From positions 687,468 through 751,467 of the forward strand of contig NZ_LN929907.1 in the NCBI RefSeq assembly GCF_001494595.1: a stretch of DNA of 64,000 bases. The letters run 5' to 3'. The notes beneath the pieces were generated by a model. It saw only the letters and a program-made list of their open reading frames with translations, was not told the origin of the DNA and searched no databases. The number at the start of each line of letters is the position of its first letter. Within the stretch, counting starts at the first letter, position 1. Positions 47,117 through 56,531 of the stretch are shown here, piece by piece. The translations under genes were made by a program, and so were the position numbers. The stretch is from Mycobacterium sp. M26 (GTDB lineage Bacteria; Actinomycetota; Actinomycetes; Mycobacteriales; Mycobacteriaceae).

Positions 47117-48346
47117 GTGACCGGTACGGCCCCCGCACCGCGTAGCGGCCCGTGGACACCGCGGGTCGCTCTTGCCCTGGCCGTCCTGGCCGCCGCGGCG
47201 TTCGTCTACGTCACCGCCGAGATCATGCCGGTCGGCGCACTCTCGGCCATTGCCCGAGACCTCGATGTCAGTGAGGCCATGGTCGGCACGCTGCTGGCCA
47301 GCTACGCCCTGGTGGCCGCCATCGCCACTGTTCCCCTGGTGCGCTGGACCGCCACCTGGCCCCGGCGGCGCACCCTGCTGTTCACCCTGGCTTCGCTGGC
47401 GATCTCCCAGCTGATCTCCGCGCTGGCGCCGACGTTCGCGGTCCTGGCGGCCGGCCGCATCCTGTGTGCGCTCACCCATGGCTTGATGTGGTCGGTGATC
47501 GCCCCGATCGGTGTGCGTCTGGTTCCGGCGACCTACGCCGCCCGCGCCACCATGGCCGTCTACGTCGGCACCGGTCTGGCCCTGGTGGTGGGCAGCCCGT
47601 TGACCGCGGCGATGAGTGAGATGTGGGGCTGGCGGCGTGCGGTCGGGGTGATTGCGATGGTCGCGGTGGTGGTCGCGGTCGCGGCACGGCTGGCGCTGCC
47701 GCTGATGGCGATGACCGATGCGCCGGCCGCCGCCGGCCAGATCCGTCATCGCCGCAACGGCGGTCTGGTGGCGCTGAGCCTGTTGACCCTCGTCGGGGTC
47801 ACCGGCCACTTCATCTCCTACACCTTCATTGTGGCGATCATCCGGGATGTTGTCGGGGTTCACGGGCCTCATCTGGCCTGGCTGCTCGCCGCCTACGGGA
47901 TTGCCGGACTGACGGCCATGGCGCTGCTGGCGCGGCCCGGCGACCGGCGGCCCAAGGCCGCCGTCCTGAGCTGCCTGGCTGCGCTGAGCTGCGCGTTCCT
48001 CGGGCTGGCAGCGCTGGGGATCGTCGGCGCGCACACGGTGGCGACGGTGCTGGCCGGAAGTGCCGCGATCGTGCTGTGGGGTGCGGCGGCCACCGCGATG
48101 CCGCCCATGCTGCAGTCGGCGGCCATGCGGCACAGCCCCGAGGACCCCGACGGCGCCTCCGGGCTCTATGTGGCGTCGTTCCAGGTGGGCATCATGGCCG
48201 GATCGCTGGCCGGCGGGGTGATCTACCAGAACGCCGGAATCGTGGCGATGGTGACGACGTCCGCCGCGCTGATCCTGGCCGCGCTGCTGGCCGTTGCCGT
48301 CAGCCGGGGGCTGTTCGCGGTTAGCCCGGTCACCAGCGAAAAGTAA
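47117..48346 (+). CDS. MFS drug/metabolite efflux transporter, Rv0191 homologue
   Basis: A 409-residue, 12-helix major facilitator. The family motif between helices 2 and 3 reads PLVRWTATWPRRRTLLFTLA, and the AraJ/DHA1-type N-terminus (FVYVTAEIMPVGALSAIARDL) is typical of chloramphenicol/sugar efflux proteins. Rv0191 is reported as a chloramphenicol exporter in M. tuberculosis. The GTG start lies 145 bp after ricR, so co-regulation by copper is possible but I see no second RicR box. Confidence 0.86.
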   Translation: MTGTAPAPRSGPWTPRVALALAVLAAAAFVYVTAEIMPVGALSAIARDLDVSEAMVGTLLASYALVAAIATVPLVRWTATWPRRRTLLFTLASLAISQLISALAPTFAVLAAGRILCALTHGLMWSVIAPIGVRLVPATYAARATMAVYVGTGLALVVGSPLTAAMSEMWGWRRAVGVIAMVAVVVAVAARLALPLMAMTDAPAAAGQIRHRRNGGLVALSLLTLVGVTGHFISYTFIVAIIRDVVGVHGPHLAWLLAAYGIAGLTAMALLARPGDRRPKAAVLSCLAALSCAFLGLAALGIVGAHTVATVLAGSAAIVLWGAAATAMPPMLQSAAMRHSPEDPDGASGLYVASFQVGIMAGSLAGGVIYQNAGIVAMVTTSAALILAALLAVAVSRGLFAVSPVTSEK

Positions 48347-48489
48347 CGCTTGTCACCCCGCGGGCGACTATCGGCACAGTTCAGCGCGGTGACAGGGTCG
48401 GTGGGATTGTTCGCTGGCCGGTGACGCAAGGTTGGCCACCCGGCGTGCTGTGCGACACTGGTTTCGAGTCGTAAATTGAGGAGTTTGGT

Positions 48490-49542
48490 ATGGCGCTGCG
48501 GGTGAAGGGGGCCTTTGCGGCCACGCTGTGCGTGGTCGGGGTGGCCGCCGGAATCAGTCTGGGAAGTGGATCGGCACTGGCCGATCCGGACCAGGCACCC
48601 GTGGATCCAGCGGTGGTCAACGCCCCGCCGGTGGAGGTTCCCGTTCCGGACCCGGCGATTCCGCCCGCGGATCCGGCGCTGGCCCCGCCGGTGGACCCGG
48701 CCCTGGCTCCGCCCCCGCCCGTCGACCCGTTGGCGGTGCCGCCAGGGACCGATCCGGCCGCCGCGGCGCAAGCCGCGCCTCCCGGCAGTGTCAAGGGCCA
48801 GAACCCGCTGCCCTACACCGGTGACCCGGTGTTCGCCCCGCCGTCCTTCAACCCGGTCAACGGGGCCCTGGTGGGCGTGGCCAAGCCGATCATCATCAAC
48901 TTCGCGCGGCCGATCGCCAACCGCGCGCTGGCCGAGTCGGCTATTCACATCTCCTCGGTGCCCGCGGTCCCGGGTGCGTTCTACTGGACCACCGACACCC
49001 AGGTCCGTTGGCGGCCCTACGCGTTCTGGCCGGCCAACACCGTCGTCAACATCGACGCCAGCGGTGCCAAATCCAGCTTCCGCGTCGGCGACGCTCTGGT
49101 GGCCACCGTCGACGACAAGACCCACCAGATGACCATCACCCGAAATGGCAAGGTGGAGAAGACCTTCCCGGTGTCGATGGGTAAGCCCGACGGCAAGCAC
49201 GAGACCAAGAACGGCACCTACTACGTGCTGGAGAAGTTCCCGGACATCATCATGGACTCCTCCACCTACGGCGTTCCGGTGAACTCGGCCGAGGGGTACA
49301 AGCTCAAGGTCCAGTGGGCGGTGCGCATCGACAACAGCGGTGCCTTCGTGCACAGCGCGCCGTGGTCGGTGGGCGATCAGGGCAAGCGCAACGTCAGCCA
49401 CGGCTGCATCAACCTCAGCCCGGACAACGCCAAGTGGTTCTACGACAACTTCGGCAGCGGCGACCCGATCGTGGTGAAGAACTCCGTGGGTCTCTACAAC
49501 AACCCGGACGGCGCTGACGACTGGCAGTGGCAGCTGGCCTAA
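48490..49542 (+). CDS. L,D-transpeptidase, Rv0192/LdtMt4 type
   Basis: A 350-residue exported enzyme. The signal peptide ([23 protein letters not shown]) is followed by a Pro/Ala-rich spacer (about residues 35-100), an Ig-like domain ([22 protein letters not shown]) and the YkuD catalytic domain with the active cysteine near residue 306 in [15 protein letters not shown]. It makes 3-3 cross-links in peptidoglycan or attaches proteins to it. The place after the MFS gene matches Rv0192. The Pro-rich spacer is long for the family and could span the wall. Confidence 0.9.
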   Translation: MALRVKGAFAATLCVVGVAAGISLGSGSALADPDQAPVDPAVVNAPPVEVPVPDPAIPPADPALAPPVDPALAPPPPVDPLAVPPGTDPAAAAQAAPPGSVKGQNPLPYTGDPVFAPPSFNPVNGALVGVAKPIIINFARPIANRALAESAIHISSVPAVPGAFYWTTDTQVRWRPYAFWPANTVVNIDASGAKSSFRVGDALVATVDDKTHQMTITRNGKVEKTFPVSMGKPDGKHETKNGTYYVLEKFPDIIMDSSTYGVPVNSAEGYKLKVQWAVRIDNSGAFVHSAPWSVGDQGKRNVSHGCINLSPDNAKWFYDNFGSGDPIVVKNSVGLYNNPDGADDWQWQLA

Positions 49543-49594
49543 CGGCCCCTGAGACTCGAAGCTGAGCCACAGCAACCGAGTTCACAATGGTGGT

Positions 49595-51022
49595 GTGCCG
49601 CCTTCTCCGTCGCCGCAGCCGCCGCCGGTAGACCCGACATCGCTGCCGCAGCTTCCCGCACCGGACTTCAGTCAGTACACCCACGGGATCTCGCTGCTGG
49701 GCGGTTGGCTTCCGCTGGCCATCGACATCGTCGCCGCCGTCGTTCTGGTCGTGGCAATCGGCCGGCGCACCCGGCGCTGGCGGCGGGTGTGGCTGCCGCT
49801 GTGTGTAGTACTCGGGGTGCTCGGTGCGCTCGCCGCGCGCCTGTTCGTCAACTCCGAGGGTTTGGCCTCCGATCCCGCTCCGCTCCAATTGTGGATCTGG
49901 ACAGGACTTTTCACTGCCAGCGTGGCCCTGGTCGTCGTCGGCTGGCGGGGTGCCTCCTGGTGGCGACGCGGGGCGTCGGTGGTCGCGGTGCCGCTGACGC
50001 TGCTCTCGACGCTGATCGCGCTGAACCAGTGGGTGGGGTACTACCCGAGCGTGCAGACCGCCTGGGGCGCGTTGACGGCCGGCCCGCTGCCGAACCAGAT
50101 CGACGCCGCAGCGCTGCCCGGCCTGCGCAACACGGTGCAGCCCAACGGCAAACTGGTCGAGGTCGACATCGATTCGCAGGCAAGCGGATTCGCCCATCGC
50201 AGTGAGTACGTCTACCTGCCGCCGGCCTGGTTCGCCGGTGCCACCCCGCCCCGGTTGCCGGTGATCCTGATGGTCGCCGGTGAGTTCAACACCCCGGCGG
50301 ACTGGATTCGCACCGGCAACGCCATGCCGATCATCGACGGCTACGCCGCCAGTCACGGCGGTCGGGCGCCGATCTTCGTGTTCGTCGACTCCGGCGGCCG
50401 ATTCAACAACGACACCGAATGCGTCAACGGTCCCCGCGGGAATGCCGCCGACCACCTCACCAAGGATGTCCGGCCCTACGTCGTCAACACGTTCGGAGCC
50501 TCGGGCCGGGCGGCGAACTGGGCGGTGGTGGGCTGGTCGATGGGCGGTACCTGCGCGATCGACCTGACCGTCATGCACCCCGAGTTGTTCAGCACCTTCG
50601 AGGACATCGCCGGTGACCATGGGCCGACGGCAGGCACCAGGGACCAGACGATCAGCAGGCTCTACGGCGGCGACGCCGCCGCGTGGGACGAATTCGACCC
50701 GCGCACCGTGATGCAGAAGCACGGACCGTATGCGGGAGTGGCCGGCTGGTTCGAGGACACCGTCAAGCCGGTCGGGGGTGCCTCGCCCTACGGGGGTGGG
50801 CACCGGCCGCAATCGGATGCACCGCTGGGATTCGGTGGCCATGACGAGTTCCGCGACTCCGACGAAGCCGGCGCCGCCGACGACCTGTGCGGGGTGGCGC
50901 ACACCGTGGGGATCACCTGCCAGGTGCACCGCATCATCAGCTATCACACCTGGCAGTTCGCGCAGCGGGCGTTCTCCGATGCGCTGCCGTGGCTGGTCGG
51001 CGAGATCAGTACACCCGGTTAG
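49595..51022 (+). CDS. Membrane-anchored esterase of the mycolyltransferase/esterase-D group
   Basis: A 475-residue protein with four N-terminal membrane helices (about 36-55, 66-84, 97-115, 124-143) and an extracytoplasmic alpha/beta-hydrolase domain. The nucleophile elbow is VGWSMGGTCAID; the segment RSEYVYLPPAWF, then FVFVDSGGRFNNDTECVNGPRGNAADHLTKDVRPYV is typical of the Ag85-like esterase family. A polyproline N-terminus precedes the first helix. Hydrolysis or transfer of acyl groups in the envelope is likely. The stop overlaps the convergent MFS gene by 4 bp. Confidence 0.82.
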   Translation: MPPSPSPQPPPVDPTSLPQLPAPDFSQYTHGISLLGGWLPLAIDIVAAVVLVVAIGRRTRRWRRVWLPLCVVLGVLGALAARLFVNSEGLASDPAPLQLWIWTGLFTASVALVVVGWRGASWWRRGASVVAVPLTLLSTLIALNQWVGYYPSVQTAWGALTAGPLPNQIDAAALPGLRNTVQPNGKLVEVDIDSQASGFAHRSEYVYLPPAWFAGATPPRLPVILMVAGEFNTPADWIRTGNAMPIIDGYAASHGGRAPIFVFVDSGGRFNNDTECVNGPRGNAADHLTKDVRPYVVNTFGASGRAANWAVVGWSMGGTCAIDLTVMHPELFSTFEDIAGDHGPTAGTRDQTISRLYGGDAAAWDEFDPRTVMQKHGPYAGVAGWFEDTVKPVGGASPYGGGHRPQSDAPLGFGGHDEFRDSDEAGAADDLCGVAHTVGITCQVHRIISYHTWQFAQRAFSDALPWLVGEISTPG

Positions 51023-52221
51023 GTGCGGCGCAGCGACAGCGCGCCGACCGCGGCGGCGGCCAGGCAGGCCAGTGCCACGACGGCCGCGAACCAGGGGAAC
51101 ACCTCGGCCAGCGGCCACCGGGTGGCGGCCCAGCCCGCGGCGATGGTCGGCAGGGCCATCGCGGTGTAGGCCAGCAGATAGAACGCCGACATGGTCTCCC
51201 CACGGCGATCGGCGGGCACCACGTCGGACAGGTGGCGCAACGAGCCGCCGAACCCGAGCCCGAATGTCGCGCCGAGCAGGGCGGCCGCCGCGAACACCAA
51301 CAGCCAGTGATGGCTGAGTAGGACCGGGATCGTCACCAGCAGCGCCACAGCCATTCCGATGTCACCGATCACCGCCGAGCGGCGGGCCGGCAACCGGGTG
51401 GCCACCAGCTGGGCCATCGCCGCGGAGAACGCCGTCACGCCGACGACGCCACCCCCGAACACCAGGTTGTGGATGTTGGTCTGCTGCGCGGCCAGCGACG
51501 GGTACAGGCTCAGCAGCACCCCCAGCACCGACCAGGACGCCATCGCACCCAGCGCGGCGAACCAGAAATCCTCCCGAATCTCCTGCGGCACAGAGGGTTT
51601 GCTGATGCGAATCCGGCCGCCGGTGCGATCGGCGTGGGTTTCCCGCAGGGCGACGACGCCCACGCCCACCATCGCGCAGACGACGGCGACCACAGCGTAG
51701 GGGGTGCGCAGCGGGTGCGCGACGTACTGGGCCAGCAGCGAGGAGCCGACGATCGCCACCGTCATGCCGATGTTGAAACTGACGCCGCTGAGCTGACCCG
51801 TCCGGACGCCGTGATGCGGGCGCAGGTCCAGCAGGGCGGCCGCACCGGCCACCACGATCGAGCCGACGGCGGCGCCGTGGATGGTGCGCGCGAGCAGGAG
51901 CATGCCGATGCTGTCGGCCATCAGGAAGATGCCCAGTCCAACGATCAGCGCGACCAGCGCACCGAGCAGCACGGGCTTGCGTCCCACGACGTCGGACACC
52001 CGTCCCGACACCAGCACCGCAGCCAGTGCAGCGAAGGCGTAGACCGCGAACACGATGGTGGTGGCCAGCGGCGACAGATGCCAGTTCGCCTCGTAGATGC
52101 CGTACAGCGGGGCCGGCAGCCCGGAGACGCCGAGGGCGACGCCGGACAGTACGAGCAGCAGCGGATAAGCCCAGCGCTGGGTGTCGGCCTGGGTCGCCGG
52201 TGCTTCGTCGAGGCACGCCAT
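51019..52221 (-). CDS. MFS transporter
   Basis: A 400-residue, 12-helix facilitator with the motif VSGRVSDVVGRKPVLLGALV between helices 2 and 3. The ATG at 52221 has GGGAG five nucleotides upstream; a longer frame to 52350 runs through the operator and the ArsR start on the other strand and is rejected. The gene is divergent from a small ArsR regulator, with a 20-bp palindrome between them, so it is probably an inducible exporter. The substrate is unknown. Confidence 0.87.
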   Translation of the reverse strand: MACLDEAPATQADTQRWAYPLLLVLSGVALGVSGLPAPLYGIYEANWHLSPLATTIVFAVYAFAALAAVLVSGRVSDVVGRKPVLLGALVALIVGLGIFLMADSIGMLLLARTIHGAAVGSIVVAGAAALLDLRPHHGVRTGQLSGVSFNIGMTVAIVGSSLLAQYVAHPLRTPYAVVAVVCAMVGVGVVALRETHADRTGGRIRISKPSVPQEIREDFWFAALGAMASWSVLGVLLSLYPSLAAQQTNIHNLVFGGGVVGVTAFSAAMAQLVATRLPARRSAVIGDIGMAVALLVTIPVLLSHHWLLVFAAAALLGATFGLGFGGSLRHLSDVVPADRRGETMSAFYLLAYTAMALPTIAAGWAATRWPLAEVFPWFAAVVALACLAAAAVGALSLRRT

Positions 52222-52273
52222 GTCGACTCCCAGGTATGTTTGACCGCTATCGAACTTGCCCAACAGTACGCTG

Positions 52274-52293
52274 GGTTTGATGATCATCAAACC
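52274..52293. promoter_or_regulatory. Perfect 20-bp palindrome, ArsR operator
   Basis: GGTTTGATGATCATCAAACC is its own reverse complement. It lies 22 bp before the ArsR start and 52 bp from the divergent MFS start. ArsR-type regulators bind long AT-centred palindromes like this one, so it should control both genes. Confidence 0.8.
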
Positions 52294-52314
52294 GGTGGTG
52301 ACGGAGGACACAAC

Positions 52315-52650
52315 GTGGACGAATCCGAGGTACTCGTCGCCGAGTGCCACCCCGTTGCGGCCCTACCGCAGGTGCTCGCCGCCCTGCAGGACCCGATCCG
52401 CCTGGAGATGATCCGGCGGCTGTCCAACGCCGGTGAACCTCTGCAGTGCAGCGCGCTCTACAACGGCATCAACAAGTCCACGGCCACCCACCATTTCAAG
52501 ATCCTGCGCGAGGCCGGGCTGATCGAACGTCAGGTCTGCGGTGGGCTGATCCGCCAGCGGCTGCGCACCGAGGAGGTCAGTGCGGCGCTGCCGGGCCTGT
52601 TGGAGTCGGTGATCGACGGTGCCAACCGGGAAGCCGCCGTCCGCGCCTGA
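52315..52650 (+). CDS. ArsR family winged-helix regulator
   Basis: A 111-residue regulator starting at a GTG with ACGGAGG upstream. The fold is seen in LPQVLAALQDPIRLEMIRRLSN, then the recognition segment NGINKSTATHHFKILREAGLIERQ and the wing CGGLIRQRLRTEEV. Cysteines occur at AECHP, LQCSAL and QVCGG, but not as the classic ELCVCDL metal site, so a non-metal effector is likely. It is divergent from the MFS gene and should repress it through the palindrome. Confidence 0.87.
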   Translation: MDESEVLVAECHPVAALPQVLAALQDPIRLEMIRRLSNAGEPLQCSALYNGINKSTATHHFKILREAGLIERQVCGGLIRQRLRTEEVSAALPGLLESVIDGANREAAVRA

Positions 52651-52651
52651 A

Positions 52652-53167
52652 TCACCAGCGGCCGCGGTGAACCACCTCGTCGAACGGACGGCGGTTGGGG
52701 TTGCGGATCGGGGTCAGCGGCCGATCGGCGGGATAACCCAGACCGAGCAGGTAGGCCACCAGATGTCCGTCAGGCACCGCCAGAATCTCCCGGGCCCGGT
52801 CCTGGTCGCCGACCGCGGAATGGCCGGTACCGATACCCAGCTCCGTGGCTGCGATCGACATCGCCATGGTGGCCTGGCCCAGGTCGTACTGGTCGAGGAG
52901 CTTGGTCCGCTCGTCGGGCGGTTCGGGAATCACCAGGGCGATCGCGGCCTGCGCTCCGGCGATGTGGCCGGCACCCATCCACACCGTCGAAAGCTGCTGC
53001 AATACCGAGGGTTCGGTGACGATGACGAAATCCCAGTGCTGATTGTTGCGCGCTGACGGTGAGCGCCAGCCCGCCTCCAGGATCCGGTCGATATCGGCGC
53101 CCGGGAGCGGCTCCGTGGTGTAGCTGCGTACGTTGCGGCGGGCGCGGATGGCGTCCCAGGCGTCCAT
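52652..53167 (-). CDS. Nitroreductase family FMN protein
   Basis: A 171-residue flavoprotein. MDAWDAIRARRNVRSYTTEPLP with the FMN-binding RRNVR motif starts it, followed by AGWRSPSARNNQHWDFVIV and the C-terminal LLGLGYPADRP. It is shorter than typical 200-220-residue nitroreductases but keeps both core halves. Its ATG begins 2 nt after the zmp1 stop on the same strand, so zmp1 and this gene form an operon. The substrate is unknown. Confidence 0.85.
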   Translation of the reverse strand: MDAWDAIRARRNVRSYTTEPLPGADIDRILEAGWRSPSARNNQHWDFVIVTEPSVLQQLSTVWMGAGHIAGAQAAIALVIPEPPDERTKLLDQYDLGQATMAMSIAATELGIGTGHSAVGDQDRAREILAVPDGHLVAYLLGLGYPADRPLTPIRNPNRRPFDEVVHRGRW

Positions 53168-53168
53168 G

Positions 53169-55154
53169 TCAGTTCCAGATCCGGACGCGACGCTCCGGAT
53201 CCAGGTACAGCGCATCGTCGGGATCCACCTCGAACGCCTCGTAGAACGCGTCGATATTGCGGACCACGCCATTGCACCGGAACTCCGGCGGCGAGTGCGG
53301 ATCGATCGCCAGCCGCCGAAGTGCCTCGGCCTCACGGGACTTCGTGCGCCACACCTGAGCCCAGCCGAACAGCACCCGCTGCACACCGGTCAGTCCGTCG
53401 ATCACCGGTGCCTCCTTGCCGCCCAGCGACAGCTGGTAGGCGAGTAGGGCGATCGACAGCCCACCGAGGTCGCCGATGTTCTCACCGACCGTGAAGGCCC
53501 CGTTGACATGGGCGTCGCCGTCCAGTTCGCGGGGCACATAGCCGTCGTACTGCTCGATGAGTTGCTTTGTCCGCGCGCCGAATTCGGCCCGGTCCTCATC
53601 GGTCCACCAGTCGACCAGATTGCCGTCGCCGTCGTACTTGGCGCCCTGATCGTCGAAACCGTGCCCGATCTCGTGCCCGATCACCGCGCCGATCCCGCCG
53701 TAGTTGGCGGCGTCGTCGGCCTCGGCGTCGAAGAACGGCGGCTGCAGGATTGCGGCCGGGAAGACGATCTCGTTCATCCCCGGGTTGTAGTAGGCGTTGA
53801 CGGTCTGCGGCGTCATGAACCACTCGTCGCGGTCCACCGGGCCGCCGAGCTTGGCCAGCTCGCGGTCGGTGGCCACCTCAGCGCCGCGAATCACGTTGCC
53901 GTACAGGTCCGCCCGATCGATCACCAGAGTGGAGTAGTCACGCCACTTCTTCGGGTAGCCGATCTTGGCGGTGAACTTGTCCAGTTTGGTCAAAGCCCGC
54001 TGGCGGGTCTGCGGCGTCATCCACTCCAGGTCGTTGATGCTGACCCGGTAGGCCTCCCGCAGATTGGCCACCAGCTCGTCCATCCGGGACTTGGCGTCCG
54101 GTGGGAAATGCCGCTCGACGTAGAGCCGGCCCACGGCATCGCCCATGATGCCCTCCACCAGCGACACCGCTCGCTTCCAGCGGTCCCGGATCTGCTCGGT
54201 CCCGCTGAGGGTGCGGCCGTAGAACTGGAAATCCTCCTCCACCAGGGCGGTGGTCAGGACCGAGGCGCGTGCGTGGATCAGCCGCCAGCGCGCCCAGTCC
54301 TGCCAGTCGGCGAAGTCCGACTGCGACCACAGTTGCGCGAAAGCCGTCAGGTAGTCGGGCTGGCGAACCACCAACTCGGCCACCGCGTCCGGCGCGGTGC
54401 CCAGCGCGCTCACCCAGCCCGCCCAGTCGAAACCGGGCGCGGTCTCAGGGAGGTCGGCAAAGCGGCGCAGGTTGTAGGTCAGGTCGGCGTCGCGGCGCTT
54501 GACCACATCCCAGTGCGCGGCGGCGATCGTGGTTTCCAGCGCCACGATCCGGGCCGCGGTCGGGGAGTGGTCGGCAGCCGTGCCGCCGTACACCAAGGCG
54601 AACATCGCCGCGATATGCGCGGGGTAGGCACCGAGGATCGCGGCGTGCTGCTCGTCGCGGTAGTAGGACTCGTCGGGCAATCCGAGTCCGGACTGGGTCA
54701 GGTGGACCAGGTAGCGCGACGAGTTCTTGGAGTCGGTGTCGACGTAGACGCCGACGCCGCCGCCCACACCGCTGCGCTGCAGGGCGCCGATCACCGCGGC
54801 CAGCGCCGCCGGGTCGGCCGCGGCGTCGATGGCACCCAGTTCCTCCAGCAGCGGGGTCACCCCGCGGCTGGCGATGGTGTCCTCGTCGAGGAAGCTCGCG
54901 TAGAGGTCGCCGATCCGCTGTTCATCGGTGTTGGGCTGGCTACCCGAGGCCGCCGCCTGGGTGATCAGTTCGCGGACCTGCTCCTCGGCGCGGTCGTACA
55001 GCAAGCGGAACGCGCCGTCGGTGGCCCGGTCGGCCGGGATGGCGTAGTCCGCCAGCCAGCGGCCGTTGACGTGGCCGAACAGATCGTCCTGGGGACGCAC
55101 CGACGACTGGACGTGGGACAGGTCGATGCCCGAGCGCAGAGTTTCTACCGTCAC
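53169..55154 (-). CDS. zmp1: Zinc metalloprotease Zmp1 (M13, neprilysin family)
   Basis: A 661-residue M13 peptidase. The zinc motif HEIGH has ligands His494 and His498 with catalytic Glu495, and the third ligand sits in GENIGDLGG. The substrate-binding NAYYNPGMNEIVFPA motif precedes it. The size and the C-terminal RRVRIW match Rv0198c, which in M. tuberculosis affects phagosome maturation. No signal peptide is visible, as in Rv0198c. The start is a GTG at 55154. Confidence 0.95.
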   Translation of the reverse strand: MTVETLRSGIDLSHVQSSVRPQDDLFGHVNGRWLADYAIPADRATDGAFRLLYDRAEEQVRELITQAAASGSQPNTDEQRIGDLYASFLDEDTIASRGVTPLLEELGAIDAAADPAALAAVIGALQRSGVGGGVGVYVDTDSKNSSRYLVHLTQSGLGLPDESYYRDEQHAAILGAYPAHIAAMFALVYGGTAADHSPTAARIVALETTIAAAHWDVVKRRDADLTYNLRRFADLPETAPGFDWAGWVSALGTAPDAVAELVVRQPDYLTAFAQLWSQSDFADWQDWARWRLIHARASVLTTALVEEDFQFYGRTLSGTEQIRDRWKRAVSLVEGIMGDAVGRLYVERHFPPDAKSRMDELVANLREAYRVSINDLEWMTPQTRQRALTKLDKFTAKIGYPKKWRDYSTLVIDRADLYGNVIRGAEVATDRELAKLGGPVDRDEWFMTPQTVNAYYNPGMNEIVFPAAILQPPFFDAEADDAANYGGIGAVIGHEIGHGFDDQGAKYDGDGNLVDWWTDEDRAEFGARTKQLIEQYDGYVPRELDGDAHVNGAFTVGENIGDLGGLSIALLAYQLSLGGKEAPVIDGLTGVQRVLFGWAQVWRTKSREAEALRRLAIDPHSPPEFRCNGVVRNIDAFYEAFEVDPDDALYLDPERRVRIWN

Positions 55155-55245
55155 CCAACCATCCTTACCAGACCTCCGCGGCCCTCGTCGGCGCCGTCAT
55201 GTGGCCGTTCACGGCCCCGCAGGCAGGCCCGGTAGCCTCCCCTGC

Positions 55246-55845
55246 ATGCCCGAGGCGGACCAGACGACGCCGGAACCCGACGCGACCAGCGCCCGGGTGT
55301 TCTCCGGCTACGGGATCGCCTCGGCGGTGCTGGGTGTGCTGAGCGTGGTCGCCGTCGTGCTCGGTGCGCTGGTCTGGTCGGGCCATCGTGACGCCACCGA
55401 CGAACGGGCCTATCAGACCCGGGTGCTGGCCGCGGCCGCGGACTGGACCGGCGTCCTGATCAACATGAATGTCGACAACGTCGACGCCAGCCTGCAGAAA
55501 CTGCACGACGGCACCGTCGGCGGTCTGAATTCCGACTTCGAAGCGGCGATGGCGCCGTATCGCAAAGTGATGCAGACCCTGCAGGCCAGGACCACCGGCC
55601 AGATCGAGTCGGTGTCGATCGAGGCGGTCCATCACAATCTCGATCCGGTCTCCGGACAGCGTCCGCCGGACCCGCCGGCGCTGCCACCTGAACTGGCCCA
55701 GCGCACCGACAATGTGGTCGTGGTTGCGACCTCGGTGAGTGAAAATGCCGGTGGCAAGCCGACGACCGTGCGCTGGAACCTGCGCCTGGGGGTCTCCGAC
55801 GTCGAGGGCACGTTGATGATTTCGCGGCTGGAGTCGCTGCGATGA
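55246..55845 (+). CDS. Mce-associated-like membrane protein, Rv0199 homologue
   Basis: A 199-residue single-pass protein: a short acidic N-terminus, one membrane helix (IASAVLGVLSVVAVVLGALVW) and an extracytoplasmic domain (LINMNVDNVDASLQKLHDGTVGGLNSDF) of the family also represented by the Rv0177/Rv0178-type proteins at 20.8-22.0 kb. Start at ATG MPEADQTTPEPD; the longer frame overlaps zmp1 and is unlikely. The stop overlaps the next start as ATGA. Confidence 0.84.
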   Translation: MPEADQTTPEPDATSARVFSGYGIASAVLGVLSVVAVVLGALVWSGHRDATDERAYQTRVLAAAADWTGVLINMNVDNVDASLQKLHDGTVGGLNSDFEAAMAPYRKVMQTLQARTTGQIESVSIEAVHHNLDPVSGQRPPDPPALPPELAQRTDNVVVVATSVSENAGGKPTTVRWNLRLGVSDVEGTLMISRLESLR

Positions 55846-56531
55846 GGAACCTGGCCCGCGTCCTGGCATTCGACATCCTCGCGCCACTGGCCGCCATCGC
55901 CGCACTGCTGGCCATCGGCGTGGTGCTCGGCTGGCCGCTGTGGTGGGTGTCGGTGTGTTCGATGCTGTGCCTGTTGATCGTTCAGGGCGTCATCATCAAT
56001 GTTGTTCTCTACCGTCGTGATTCGGTGACCGTGGGCACTGACGACGACGGGCCGGGATTGCGGCTGGCCGTGGTGGCACTGGCGGCCGCGACGCTGGTGG
56101 CCGCCGTGGCCGTCGGCTACACCCGATGGACGGTGCCCGACCGCGAGTTTCGCAGCGACACTGCCGAGGTGGTACGGATCGCCACCGCCGTGGCCGAGGC
56201 CACCGCGACGTTCGCCCCGGGGGCGCCGACGGCGTCGATCGACCGGGCAGCCTCGTTCATGGCGCCCGACCGGGCCGAGGCCTATCGCAACGAATTCGGC
56301 AAGGCGACAGCCGATCTGGCCAAGCGCAACGTCACTGCGCAGGCGCAGACCCTCTCGGCAGGCTTGGAAGCGCTGGGGCCGTCAGCGGCCAGCGTTGCGG
56401 TGGTGATGCGGGGCACGCAGACCCAGCCCGGGCAGCCGCCGGACAACGCGGTGCTGGCGCTGCGGGTGGGCCTGGCCAAACAGGACGGGAGCTGGCGGGT
56501 GCTCGACGTCGCACCCATCAACTCCCGATGA
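55842..56531 (+). CDS. Mce-associated-like membrane protein, Rv0200 homologue
   Basis: A 229-residue protein. Two N-terminal hydrophobic segments (LAAIAALLAIGVVLGWPLWW and VCSMLCLLIVQGVIINVVLY) and a third (LAVVALAAATLVAAVAVGYT) precede an NTF2-like extracytoplasmic domain (DRAASFMAPDRAEAYRNEFG, ending WRVLDVAPINSR). It is the same length as Rv0200 as I recall it. It is coupled to the Rv0199-type gene, and the pair probably works as one unit near MmpL11. Confidence 0.84.
   Translation: MRNLARVLAFDILAPLAAIAALLAIGVVLGWPLWWVSVCSMLCLLIVQGVIINVVLYRRDSVTVGTDDDGPGLRLAVVALAAATLVAAVAVGYTRWTVPDREFRSDTAEVVRIATAVAEATATFAPGAPTASIDRAASFMAPDRAEAYRNEFGKATADLAKRNVTAQAQTLSAGLEALGPSAASVAVVMRGTQTQPGQPPDNAVLALRVGLAKQDGSWRVLDVAPINSR

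Noticed and set aside
48347..48489. Possible second RicR box downstream of ricR
   Set aside because: I looked for TACCC-N5-GGGTA around the MFS and L,D-transpeptidase genes and saw none.
51469..52314. Upstream extension of the ArsR frame
   Set aside because: It overlaps the MFS gene on the other strand; the GTG at 52315 with GGAGG in front is a clear start.
52222..52350. Longer start of the ArsR-linked MFS gene at 52350
   Set aside because: The extra 43 residues would be encoded by the operator palindrome and the start of the ArsR gene; the ATG at 52221 has a ribosome site and precedes the first transmembrane segment properly.
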